A stretch of DNA of 64,000 nucleotides from Meconema thalassinum. Lineage: Eukaryota; Arthropoda; Insecta; Orthoptera; Tettigoniidae. The notes under the pieces were generated by a model. That model did no database searches, was not told where the DNA came from, and worked only from the letters and a program-made list of their open reading frames with translations. Positions 36,463 to 46,322 of this stretch are shown one piece after another. Positions within the stretch are counted from its first letter, which is position 1. Each line of letters starts with the position of its first letter. A program made the translations under genes and the position numbers. The stretch covers positions 1,211,456,609 to 1,211,520,608 of the forward strand of contig OX336388.2 in assembly GCA_946902985.2 (NCBI GenBank), given 5' to 3'.

Positions 36463-37869
36463 AGCCTACTTTTCACATTTTGCAAAAATGAGGAAAAAGT
36501 AGACTTATGAGATAGATCCGGGAAAATGTGTGTCTGTCTGTGTGTCTGTCAGTCTGTCCTTCTGTCTGTCTGTCTAGCTGTGTGTGTGTCCCCACCTATC
36601 AACTCCTAAACGGCTGCAGCAATCAAAACCAAATTTAGTATGAGTAAAGATGTGCACCGGAATAGCTCACGTCCATATTTGAAAATGATGTCAGTGCTAC
36701 CAACTGCTGAAAAAACACACTAGAAATTTGAGCTCCATGTTGGATATCTTGCAAGGTATGCATGGGAGCTATTCCAAAATTGGCACACATGTAGATAAGA
36801 CTATTTTAGTTTAATTTCCAGGAGGCCAACCATGACAGTGTTGCCAAAATAATTTTAAGCCTTCTGATAGGTCCAATGTTTAAATGCATATAACTTCTAC
36901 ACTATCAATTGGATTTCAACCAAATTTTGTATGTAATATCTGTACATAATCAGATATGACTGAGCGTATTCTTATAAGCCACCAGGGCTGCCAACTGTTA
37001 ATAATTGCTCTCTCTATTTTTTTAATCCAAATACCAATATATCAGAAAGTATGCAAGCCAACAGCTTTAAACTATGCACACGTATATTCTGACATTTTAG
37101 ATTAATTTGGAGTAACTTATATACGTCAGTTCTACCAACATGATTATAAGCCTGCTGATAGTACCAATTTTTAAATACATGTAACTTCTATACTATCAGT
37201 TGGATTTCAACCAAATTTCGTATGTGATATGTGTACCATAACAGATATGACTATAAGTATTGTTAAGAGCAATCAGGGCTGCCAACTGTTAATAAATGCT
37301 GTCTATATTCTTTTTACCCTAATATCAATATATCAGAAAGTATGCAAGCCAACAGCTCTATACTTTGCACACGTATAGCAACTGACATTCTAGATTAATT
37401 TGGAGTAAATAATACAAGGCAGTGCTGCCAACATGATTCTATGCCTGCTGATATGTCCAATTTTAAAATTCATGTAACTTCTATACTAACAAATGGATTT
37501 CATCCAAAATTGGCACAACAAGATATCATAATAATTCAGATTATTTCTGACCAGCACACGCATAGTATTGTTGGCAACATGCTTTTACGCGTGCTGATAG
37601 ATCCAGTGTCTAACTGCATGTAACGTCCATTGGACTTCAACCAAATTTTGTATTCTGTACCTTAAGAGATGGAACTAAGAATATATTCAGTCACCAGGGC
37701 TGCCAACTGTAGTGCTCTATTAGGCTACATTATACCAGGTATATTTTGAACTAATTAGATATTTCGATATTACCAACTTAATTTCGTCATTATTCTAGAT
37801 AGGTTCATATTCTGTAGAATAATCATTGGCATGAAAAGTAGGCTGTATAGTTCTACACGGAACTTCTTG
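36463..37869 (+). mobile_element. Helentron-like non-autonomous repeat, copy 2
   Basis: It starts AGCCTACTTTTC, has a (GTCT)n tract at ~36527-36575, four ~290-bp diverged internal repeats (ccagggctgccaactgttaa at ~36980, ~37275 and ~37695), subterminal GAAAAGTAGGCT at ~37834, a small AGTTC/GAACT hairpin and the end ACTTCTTG. It is inserted between the 3' UTR and the AAT tail of LINE D, flanked by TT. It has no ORF, so mobility would depend on an autonomous partner. Confidence 0.75.
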
Positions 37870-38427
37870 TTCTTTCTTCGATTCGGCCAACTAGGGACCA
37901 CGTCAGTTCAACTGTCTCTTCTTCCGAGCTCTAACTACCGCCCAGTGTTCCCGCATTCGTCTTCGGTGTTGTTCTTTTCTCTCTTGGGACCACGCCTTCC
38001 CTGTCTTCAGCTTCGGCTTTTCCTGGAAACCTTTGTGCGTACGTAGTGTTTCCTGAAGTGGAACACGCTCCTGGATATCTTTAGGGGAAATTTCCATTTC
38101 ACGTAGATCTTTCTCAACTTCCGTAAACCATGCCCCTTTGGTTTTCTTATCTTGGAAGTACGTCAGTATCCGTTTTGATATCCTGCCTGGGCTCATTCCT
38201 GTCACGTGGCTATAAAAGGCAATCCTTCTTTTTCGAATCGTGTCACTGATCTTCTCCACGTGCTTGTACAATTCGTGGTTGTGACACCTTCTGTACTCCC
38301 TGTTTTCTTTGATGGGACCCAGGATTTTCCTCAAAATCTTCCTTTCTTTAGCCTCTAGTTTTTCCATCAGACCTTTCTTGTTCATTAATAGAGTCTCAGC
38401 CGCATACAGAGCCTCTGGTCGAATAAC
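37870..38427 (-). mobile_element. LINE D, 3' part (RT C-terminus and 3' UTR)
   Basis: On the minus strand the frame resumes exactly at the palindromic insertion with IRPEALYAAETLLMNKKGLM. It continues EKLEAKERKILRKILGPI, TIRKRRIAFYSHVTGMSPGR, WFTEVEKDLREMEISPKDIQ and ends KEQHRRRMREHWAVVRARKK before its stop at 37903-37905. Together with 51788-52823 it is one open reading frame cut in two by the 13.4-kb element. The 3' UTR reaches 37870, and its AAT tail is displaced to 36441-36462. Confidence 0.9.
38422..38427. repeat. Left 6-bp target duplication of the palindromic element
   Basis: AATAAC here is repeated at 51782-51787. Deleting one copy plus 38428-51781 restores the LINE D reading frame (ACT GTT ATT CGA on the minus strand), confirming it as a real target duplication. 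Confidence 0.95.
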
Positions 38428-38490
38428 AGTAGTATAATTCGCTAGACTTTGGATATTGCATCATCATGACCAGAAATTGCGTAATCCTGA

Positions 38491-38637
38491 TGACGTCATG
38501 GGATGACGTCATGGGTCCTTAGAGCGAGCACGTGGTCCAGGAGCGAGCATGTGCAGTGCACGTGTTAGCGTGGGAAGAGGTTGACCCTTTGGCTTGTTTG
38601 TGCGATGGTGATAAAAAGTTAATGGGTGTTGACGTCA
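38491..38637. promoter_or_regulatory. Cluster of three CRE-like and two E-box sites in the left terminal arm
   Basis: TGACGTCA lies at 38491-38498, 38504-38511 and 38630-38637; CACGTG lies at 38529-38534 and 38559-38564. These are consensus CREB/ATF and bHLH sites within 210 bp of the terminus, repeated in mirror image near the right end (~51572-51718). A role in transcription or replication is inference. Confidence 0.5.
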
Positions 38638-38937
38638 TGGAGGATGTTTATTAGGATGCTAACTGTCATCTGACACCCATGCGAGTGTGAGCACCAACAC
38701 AAAAGGTTATTCGCGGGTAGTGGGGTAGTGTATGTTCTCTTGCAAGTCGCGTGTGTGCTTGAATACGTATGGCTATGTTGGGAAATGTTTGGTGGCGGGC
38801 GAGGACTAGGGTTGAGTGAGGGTTCGTTTAAATGCTATTTTTCCCGCTCTATTTGATGGTGAGGTAATTTTTTAAAATGGGTGGAATTTGGAAACGCAAT
38901 TTGAGGTAAACGTGCTTTTTTGACAATTTGGCGAATT

Positions 38938-39780
38938 TAATGAGCTTGTAAGGCTAGAACGATGCATATAGGGTGTCGTAGGACTTGTGGTGAACCACCC
39001 CTTGCTATGGACGGGAGTATATCCACCCCAAAATAAATCTACCCTTACCCGGAGGTTAAGTAGTGGTTATTTTTGTATGCATGAGCACTTGAGGGCTTTT
39101 GTAAGAGAGCGGAATTTTTAAAAGATTCTTTATAGATGAGGCTTTTTAAAAAATTTATTAAAAAAACAAAAAACTAATAGGTCATTCGATTTTTAGTATC
39201 TCGCTAACCAATAATGCGATGTAAACATATGGGGTGTCATAGGACTCGTAGTGAATTCTCCTTTTGTATGAATGAGGTATGTCAACCCCCAAAATAAAAA
39301 CTACCCTTACCTGGGGTGAAAGAGCAATTTTTGTATGTATGCACACCGGTGGCTTTTGTCAAAAGGGTCTAACTACACATTTGTTAATATTTTCTGAACC
39401 CAGGATGGGATTTTCCCATAGGCAGTATCCTAGCACTTGGGGTGACACCTCGTTTTTGAAAGTATCATTCATTTATTTTCTTGTCAAAAGGGCCTAACTA
39501 CACTTTTGTTAATATCTCGTGAACCAATCATGCTAGGGACTTGTATGAGGGGTCCTAGCACTTGGGGCGACGTCCCCCTTTATGGGGTGAAACTACCCCC
39601 CCAAAATTGAAAACTCAATATCTTGGAAACTATGAACCCTAAAATTAGGCGTTATAGCTTTAAAAATAGGTGATGACATAGGCTTTTACCTGGATTGGTC
39701 ATTTCACCCCTAAAACAGTAAATAGTCATGTTATGGGGAAAAAACGTGTTAAACACCTAAAAATGATAAATGAAACTAAG
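38938..39780. repeat. Diverged tandem repeats in the outer left arm
   Basis: The theme 'aatatctcgtgaaccaat...tcctagcacttggggtgac' recurs in degraded form near 38945-39010, 39195-39260, 39385-39450 and 39505-39580. It grades into the cleaner 226-bp array. A mirror copy lies at ~50430-51270. Confidence 0.6.
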
Positions 39781-41183
39781 ATCTTTTGTTTTTGATGAAA
39801 AATAGCAGGGGGGGTGAAAACTACCCCCAAATTGAAAAATCGATACCTTGGAAACTAAGAACCGTAAAATTATGTGTAATAGCTTAAAAAATTCGTTGTG
39901 ACATAGGCTTTTACCCGGATAGATGATGTCACCCCTAAAACAGTAAATAGTGATTTTACAGTGGGGAAAAAGGTTTTAAACGGGTAAAAATGATAATTGA
40001 ACCTAAGATCTTTTGTTTTTGATGAAAAATAGCAGGGGGGTGAAAACTACCCCCAAATTGAAAAATCGATACCTTGGAAACTAAGAACCGTAAAATTATG
40101 TGTAATAGCTTAAAAAATTCGTTGTGACATAGGCTTTTACCCGGATAGATGATGTCACCCCTAAAACAGTAAATAGTGATTTTACAGTGGGGAAAAAGGT
40201 TTTAAACGGGTAAAAATGATAATTGAACCTAAGATCTTTTGTTTTTGATGAAAAATAGCAGGGGGGTGAAAACTACCCCCAAATTGAAAAATCGATACCT
40301 TGGAAACTAAGAACCGTAAAATTATGTGTAATAGCTTAAAAAATTCGTTGTGACATAGGCTTTTACCCGGATAGATGATGTCACCCCTAAAACAGTAAAT
40401 AGTGATTTTACAGTGGGGAAAAAGGTTTTAAACGGGTAAAAATGATAATTGAACCTAAGATCTTTTGTTTTTGATGAAAAATAGCAGGGGGGTGAAAACT
40501 ACCCCCAAATTGAAAAATCGATACCTTGGAAACTAAGAACCGTAAAATTATGTGTAATAGCTTAAAAAATTCGTTGTGACATAGGCTTTTACCCGGATAG
40601 ATGATGTCACCCCTAAAACAGTAAATAGTGATTTTACAGTGGGGAAAAAGGTTTTAAACGGGTAAAAATGATAATTGAACCTAAGATCTTTTGTTTTTGA
40701 TGAAAAATAGCAGGGGGGTGAAAACTACCCCAAAATTGAAAAATCGATACCTTGGAAACTAAGAACCGTAAAATTATGTGTAATAGCTTAAAAAATTCGT
40801 TGTGACATAGGCTTTTACCCGGATAGATGATGTCACCCCTAAAACAGTAAATAGTGATTTTACAGTGGGGAAAAAGGTTTTAAACGGGTAAAAATGATAA
40901 TTGAACCTAAGATCTTTTGTTTTTGATGAAAAATAGCAGGGGGGTGAAAACTACCCCAAAATTGAAAAATCGATACCTTGGAAACTAAGAACCGTAAAAT
41001 TATGTGTAATAGCTTAAAAAATTCGTTGTGACATAGGCTTTTACCCGGATAGATGATGTCACCCCTAAAACAGTAAATAGTGATTTTACAGTGGGGAAAA
41101 AGGTCTTAAACGGGTAAAAATGATAATTGAACCTAAGATCTTTTGTTTTTGATGAAAAATAGCAGGGGGGTGAAAACTACCCC
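39781..41183. repeat. ~226-bp tandem array, left arm (about six units)
   Basis: The marker atcttttgtttttgatgaaa starts at 39781, 40009, 40234, 40460, 40686, 40912 and 41138, giving units of 228, 225, then 226 bp. Units are nearly identical, except that the first is a diverged variant. The last partial unit breaks off at ~41183, exactly where polymerase-coding sequence starts. Each unit contains repeated 'gaaactac-cccc' and 'aaacagtaaatagtgatttt' phrases and no ORF. Confidence 0.95.
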
Positions 41184-41210
41184 GTATATGAAAGGAGTGT
41201 AGACTTATTG

Positions 41211-43886
41211 ATGTTGCAGATTGGAAACAGTGAAAGTTATCACTTTTGTTTAATTAGAAATCTTGCTCGCCTTGTGCGTTCAAGCATCACTAGCACTCAG
41301 AGAAGGATTTATATATGTAGACGTTGTTTGTCATATTATCTTCTTGAGGATGAGTTAAATGTTCACTTTGCAGACTGTAAACAGTTTCCTGTTGCAAAAA
41401 GCATAATGCCGACTGATGAACAAAGATTTGTTAATTTTACAGAATTCCGAGTTAAAGATACAGTTCCATTTATAATATATGCAGACACTGAATGCGTTTT
41501 GTCTCCAATTTCCTCCTGTTTTTCAAATAGTGACATTCATAACTCTACTTTAACACATAAACATATTCCTTACAGCATTTCTTTATACCTTCATTGTAAT
41601 TTCGATAGTGAATTGTGCAGTTTCAAGCTCTTTAGGGGAAATAATTGCATTGAATTGTTTGTAAAGGAACTTTATAGTATTGTGGATAAACTTCAAACAT
41701 ATTACTTATCGGTTAAGCCAATGTTAAAGATGACCGAAAATGAAGAAAGATTATTTTTGTCAAGTAAAATGTGTCACATTTGCGAGAAACCGATTGCAGT
41801 TAATGAACTCAAAGTACGCGATCATTGTCACTTAACTGGAAAATATAGAGGAAGCGCACACAATAGTTGTAATTTAAATTACAAAGTAACAAAGGTTTTG
41901 CCTATAGCATTTCATAATCTAACCGCCTATGATGGACATTTTATAATTAAAGAAATTTGCGAGAAACGTGATGGAGAGGTGTTACATAATCCTGGTCATA
42001 TAAAATTGTTAGCGATGAATATGGAACGTTACAAAGGGTTTACAAAGTATGTACGGGCTAAGAATGGATTCATTCAGTTAAGATTTTTCGATACATATAA
42101 TTTCTTGTCCTGTTCACTAGATCAATGTTCATCTTCGTTAAGCGAAGATTCAAAGCAAATAACACAACGTTATTTTAATGATGATGCACAGTTTCGACTT
42201 ACTGCGAGAAAAGGTGTGTTTCCCTATGAATACGTCACGAGTATGGATGTTCTTAACGAAACTAAATTACCTGAAATATCCAAGTTTTATAGCAGCCTTA
42301 ATGATCAAACAATATCGAATGAAGAGTATGAGTTTGCTCAATCGGTGTGGGAAACGTTTTCCTGTCAAACATTAGGAGAATACGCAGATTTGTATTTAAA
42401 AGTTGACACACTTCTTTTGGCGGATGTCTTTGAAAATTTTAGATCGAATGGCATGGAAACTTATGGCATTGATGCAGCTCATTTTTACACTGCTCCATCT
42501 ATGTCTTGGTGTGCTATGAAAAAGATAACCAACGTTCAACTTGAATTGCTTCAAGATATTGATATGTTACACTTTTTGGAACGATCTATTCGAGGAGGAA
42601 ATGTTCAGTGTATAACACGACATGCGATTGCTAATAATAAGTATATGAAAACTTATGATGAGAAAAAGCAAGAGTCCTACATAATGTACTTTGACGTTAA
42701 TAATTTGTATGGATATGCGATGATGGAATATCTTCCAACGGGTGGCTTTAAATGGATTGCAAATGTTGAAGGCTTTGATGTTTTAACTATTGATGATACT
42801 TCAGAAATTGGATATATTTTGGAAGTAGATTTGACTTATCCTCAAGAGTTACATGACAAACATTCAGATTACCCTCTATGTCCAGAAAAGTTGACAAAGC
42901 TAATGGCTACCCTAGATAATAAAGAACGTTATGTTTTGCATTATAGATTGTTAAAGCAATGTATTCAACTAGGAATGAAATTAGATCGTATTCACAGAAT
43001 AATTGAATTCAATCAGAGCCAATGGCTAAAACCATATATTGATGTGAACACAGAGAAACGAAAACCAGCCAAAAATGATTTTGAAAAGAATTTTTATAAA
43101 TTGATGAATAATGCAATTTTTGGTCGTTCACTGATGAATGTGAGGAAGTTAAGGGACATCAAATGGGTCACCAAATGGCATGGAGCTCGTGGTGGTAGGT
43201 CTTTAATAGCTAAGGCTAATTTTAAACATAGAATTATATTCGATGAACAATGTATGGTCATCGAGATGAGTAGACTAAAGATTTTTCACAATCAACCAGT
43301 ATATGTTGGTGCATCTATATTAGATTTGTCTAAATGTAAAATGAATGACTTTCATTACAATGTTATTTTAGCAAATCCTGAATCAAATGTGAGGTTGTTA
43401 TACACAGACACCGATAGTTTTATGTATATATTCTATTATGATATTTATGAGTTCATGAAACAACATTCAAATTTGTTTGATACTGGAAACTATGAAACAA
43501 ACAATCCTTTTGGCATTGTGAGACAAAATAAAGGTGAAATTGGTTTAATGAAAGATGAAAATGCTGGAAGGATTGTTGAAGAATTTGTGGGGTTACGACC
43601 CAAAATGTATGCAATAAAATTGTGTGATGAAATGAATAGCTTGTGTAAGGCTAAAGGCATTAAGAAGAGTGTGAGTAAAAGTAAGAATATTGATGAGTAT
43701 CGAAAGTGTCTTTATAACAGAGAAAAAGTCAACAAAGTTCAAGTTTGTATAATTTCAAAATCTCATTCTGTATTTACTGTTCGGCAAAATAAGTTGGCAA
43801 TTTCATCAAACGAAGATAAAAGACACATAACTGAAAACGGAATTGATACTTTACCGTTTGGTCATTTTTCTCTGAAAAATGATTAG
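41211..43886 (+). CDS. Protein-primed family-B DNA polymerase (Polinton-type), intact left-arm copy, N-terminally truncated
   Basis: An 891-codon ORF from ATG 41211. In numbering that counts the preceding in-frame TTG (41208) as residue 1, the features are: a CxxC...HxxxC finger at 37-57; Exo I DTE at 93-95; an HNH/endonuclease VII-like CxxC...RDHCH...H..CN zinc module at 189-221; Exo II AYDGHF around 242; Exo III YLKVD at 396-400; palm motif A FDVNNLYGYAM with D496; motif B KLMNNAIFG at 631-639; and motif C YTDTDS at 732-737. All catalytic acidic residues are present. The frame stays open upstream to 41163, and VYERSVDLL before the ATG looks homologous to the family. The original N-terminus therefore appears to have been lost at the repeat junction near 41183. 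Such enzymes copy linear DNA from a terminal protein; here no separate terminal protein is visible. A TATA-like box and true start are not resolved. Confidence 0.9.
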   Translation: MLQIGNSESYHFCLIRNLARLVRSSITSTQRRIYICRRCLSYYLLEDELNVHFADCKQFPVAKSIMPTDEQRFVNFTEFRVKDTVPFIIYADTECVLSPISSCFSNSDIHNSTLTHKHIPYSISLYLHCNFDSELCSFKLFRGNNCIELFVKELYSIVDKLQTYYLSVKPMLKMTENEERLFLSSKMCHICEKPIAVNELKVRDHCHLTGKYRGSAHNSCNLNYKVTKVLPIAFHNLTAYDGHFIIKEICEKRDGEVLHNPGHIKLLAMNMERYKGFTKYVRAKNGFIQLRFFDTYNFLSCSLDQCSSSLSEDSKQITQRYFNDDAQFRLTARKGVFPYEYVTSMDVLNETKLPEISKFYSSLNDQTISNEEYEFAQSVWETFSCQTLGEYADLYLKVDTLLLADVFENFRSNGMETYGIDAAHFYTAPSMSWCAMKKITNVQLELLQDIDMLHFLERSIRGGNVQCITRHAIANNKYMKTYDEKKQESYIMYFDVNNLYGYAMMEYLPTGGFKWIANVEGFDVLTIDDTSEIGYILEVDLTYPQELHDKHSDYPLCPEKLTKLMATLDNKERYVLHYRLLKQCIQLGMKLDRIHRIIEFNQSQWLKPYIDVNTEKRKPAKNDFEKNFYKLMNNAIFGRSLMNVRKLRDIKWVTKWHGARGGRSLIAKANFKHRIIFDEQCMVIEMSRLKIFHNQPVYVGASILDLSKCKMNDFHYNVILANPESNVRLLYTDTDSFMYIFYYDIYEFMKQHSNLFDTGNYETNNPFGIVRQNKGEIGLMKDENAGRIVEEFVGLRPKMYAIKLCDEMNSLCKAKGIKKSVSKSKNIDEYRKCLYNREKVNKVQVCIISKSHSVFTVRQNKLAISSNEDKRHITENGIDTLPFGHFSLKND

Positions 43887-45066
43887 AAACAAATTGAGAT
43901 TAAAGCAGTTCATCTCACTTACTTTATTTCTTTCACACACACACTTTTATGCTGGTAATAATACTAATTTTTGTGTGTTCCTTTGCTTATGAAATCCTAG
44001 ACTAGGAGTTCCACATTCGACATGATAGCGGAGTTTCATCTCCCATAAACTCGTCTCTGAGGTGGGTGCCAGAAAAGGCATCCAGCTGTAAAAACCACAC
44101 CCTCACATAGACTTTCATAACTTCTTACGTTGAGGTTCATAACACTACGTTGATTGATTTATCGGTTTCCTTTTCACAATTCCTGTCTATACATTCCTCT
44201 TGAAGGTTGCAAGATGCTTGCAAGGTTCCTAAAATGCAATTAAATTTAATAAATACCTTAAGATGGTTTGATTTGTTTAATGATATGGTGTTAATAGTAT
44301 TTTTAGGTTTTGACTGGCTTTGCATTAAGAATTGACTAACCAAACATGAGTTACCTATCAGGGAAACATTTTGGCCACTATGTTGGCTATTGACCAGTGA
44401 GTTTAGCTGTTTATCATTTTTTTAAATCATAAACAACAGAGGGTTAAACGTATAGATAAACCGTGTGACCATGTTTGTTAAACAAGACATTATACCAGAG
44501 ACAATTAGAATACTTATGTAGAGTTTACCAAAAATAATGTTGTGTAACAGTAAATGCTAGTCAACAGTTATACACTTCTAAAAAAAATCATCATACAATA
44601 CCTGAGAGCTCTTCTAAAATTATTGATGTGTAACATGATTCCACTAACTTGCTATGTATTTTTTGGCTTGGGGGTGATTTTCAAGAAATGCAAATGGAAC
44701 TGAAATGCAATACAAACAATGAGCGTGCCTGGTGGCTGAGATTGATACCACGACGTACTGTCGGTTATGTAGCTATGTGGAATGTATATCAAATATGGTT
44801 TACTTCAAGGTCTGGAGATCCCTACAATTCCTACAATAAATGATCTTGAAATGGTCATCCTATGGTGTGAAAATATTTATTAGGTATATATATATATATT
44901 TACTGAAAACAATTATGATTTATTAAATGTTTATATGTTTACAGTATTGTTATTTAATGTAAGCACTTGAGGCACTACCGACCAATGGGAAGCAAAAAGT
45001 GGGAGCATATATGGGATGAAATGTGGGAGCAAAGCAAATATAAAAAGTGGGAGCAAATATGCTAAC
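43887..45066. other. Inner non-coding part of left arm, with SINE remnant
   Basis: There are no credible genes; short ORFs at 44137-44343 (minus) and 44649-44843 (plus) have mirror twins but no recognisable domain. A headless SINE F-like remnant lies at ~43990-44105 (ggtgccagaaaaggcatcca). A (TA)n run lies at ~44886-44898. The motif gtgggagca repeats near the spacer (45000-45058). Confidence 0.6.
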
Positions 45067-45144
45067 AAATATGTCAACAAATATGCCGGCAAAAGTATAT
45101 ACACAATTCAAGATAGTTGAAAGTAAAGTATATACACAATTCAA
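45067..45144. other. 78-bp spacer between palindrome arms
   Basis: The arms become complementary at gctaac (45061-45066) / gttagc (45145-45150). The spacer contains two direct copies of agtatatacacaattcaa (~45094 and ~45127) and aaatatg repeats. It would form the loop of a cruciform or fold-back strand. Confidence 0.85.
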
Positions 45145-46322
45145 GTTAGCATATTTGCTCCCACTTTTTATATTTGCTTTGCTCCCACATTTCATCCCAT
45201 ATATGCTCCCACTTTTTGCTTCCCATTGGTCGGTAGTGCCTCAAGTGCTTACATTAAATAACAATACTGTAAACATATAAACATTTAATAAATCATAATT
45301 GTTTTCAGTAAATATATATATATACCTAATAAATATTTTCACACCATAGGATGACCATTTCAAGATCATTTATTGTAGGAATTGTAGGGATCTCCAGACC
45401 TTGAAGTAAACCATATTTGATATACATTCCACATAGCTACATAACCGACAGTACGTCGTGGTATCAATCTCAGCCACCAGGCACGCTCATTGTTTGTATT
45501 GCATTTCAGTTCCATTTGCATTTCTTGAAAATCACCCCCAAGCCAAAAAATACATAGCAAGTTAGTGGAATCATGTTACACATCAATAATTTTAGAAGAG
45601 CTCTCAGGTATTGTATGATGATTTTTTTTAGAAGTGTATAACTGTTGACTAGCATTTACTGTTACACAACATTATTTTTGGTAAACTCTACATAAGTATT
45701 CTAATTGTCTCTGGTATAATGTCTTGTTTAACAAACATGGTCACACGGTTTATCTATACGTTTAACCCTCTGTTGTTTATGATTTAAAAAAATGATAAAC
45801 AGCTAAACTCACTGGTCAATAGCCAACATAGTGGCCAAAATGTTTCCCTGATAGGTAACTCATGTTTGGTTAGTCAATTCTTAATGCAAAGCCAGTCAAA
45901 ACCTAAACATACTATTAACACCATATCATTAAACAAATCAAACCATCTTAAGGTATTTATTAAATTTAATTGCATTTTAGGAACCTTGCAAGCATCTTGC
46001 AACCTTCAAGAGGAATGTATAGACAGGAATTGTGAAAAGGAAACCGATAAATCAATCAACGTAGTGTTATGAACCTCAACGTAAGAAGTTATGAAAGTCT
46101 ATGTGAGGGTGTGGTTTTTACAGCTGGATGCCTTTTCTGGCACCCACCTCAGAGACGAGTTTATGGGAGATGAAACTCCGCTATCATGTCGAATGTGGAA
46201 CTCCTAGTCTAGGATTTCATAAGCAAAGGAACACACAAAAATTAGTATTATTACCAGCATAAAAGTGTGTGTGTGAAAGAAATAAAGTAAGTGAGATGAA
46301 CTGCTTTAATCTCAATTTGTTT
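45145..46322. other. Inner non-coding part of right arm
   Basis: Mirror image of 43887-45066, including the SINE F-like remnant at ~46104-46219. At least one substitution is visible: left ...agtatttttagg corresponds to right ...agtatgtttagg. No gene was identified. Confidence 0.7.

Noticed and set aside
39279..39497. 72-codon ORF in the outer arm, mirrored at 50712-50930
   Set aside because: It lies in diverged repeat sequence of biased composition; no protein similarity was recognised.
39781..41183. CRISPR-like array (regular repeats)
   Set aside because: Units are ~226 bp with no unique spacers, in a eukaryotic element; this is a tandem satellite-like array.
44137..44843. Small ORFs in the inner arm (68 and 64 codons) with intact mirror twins
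   Set aside because: Mirror conservation is expected from arm identity; no motif, start context or family was recognised.
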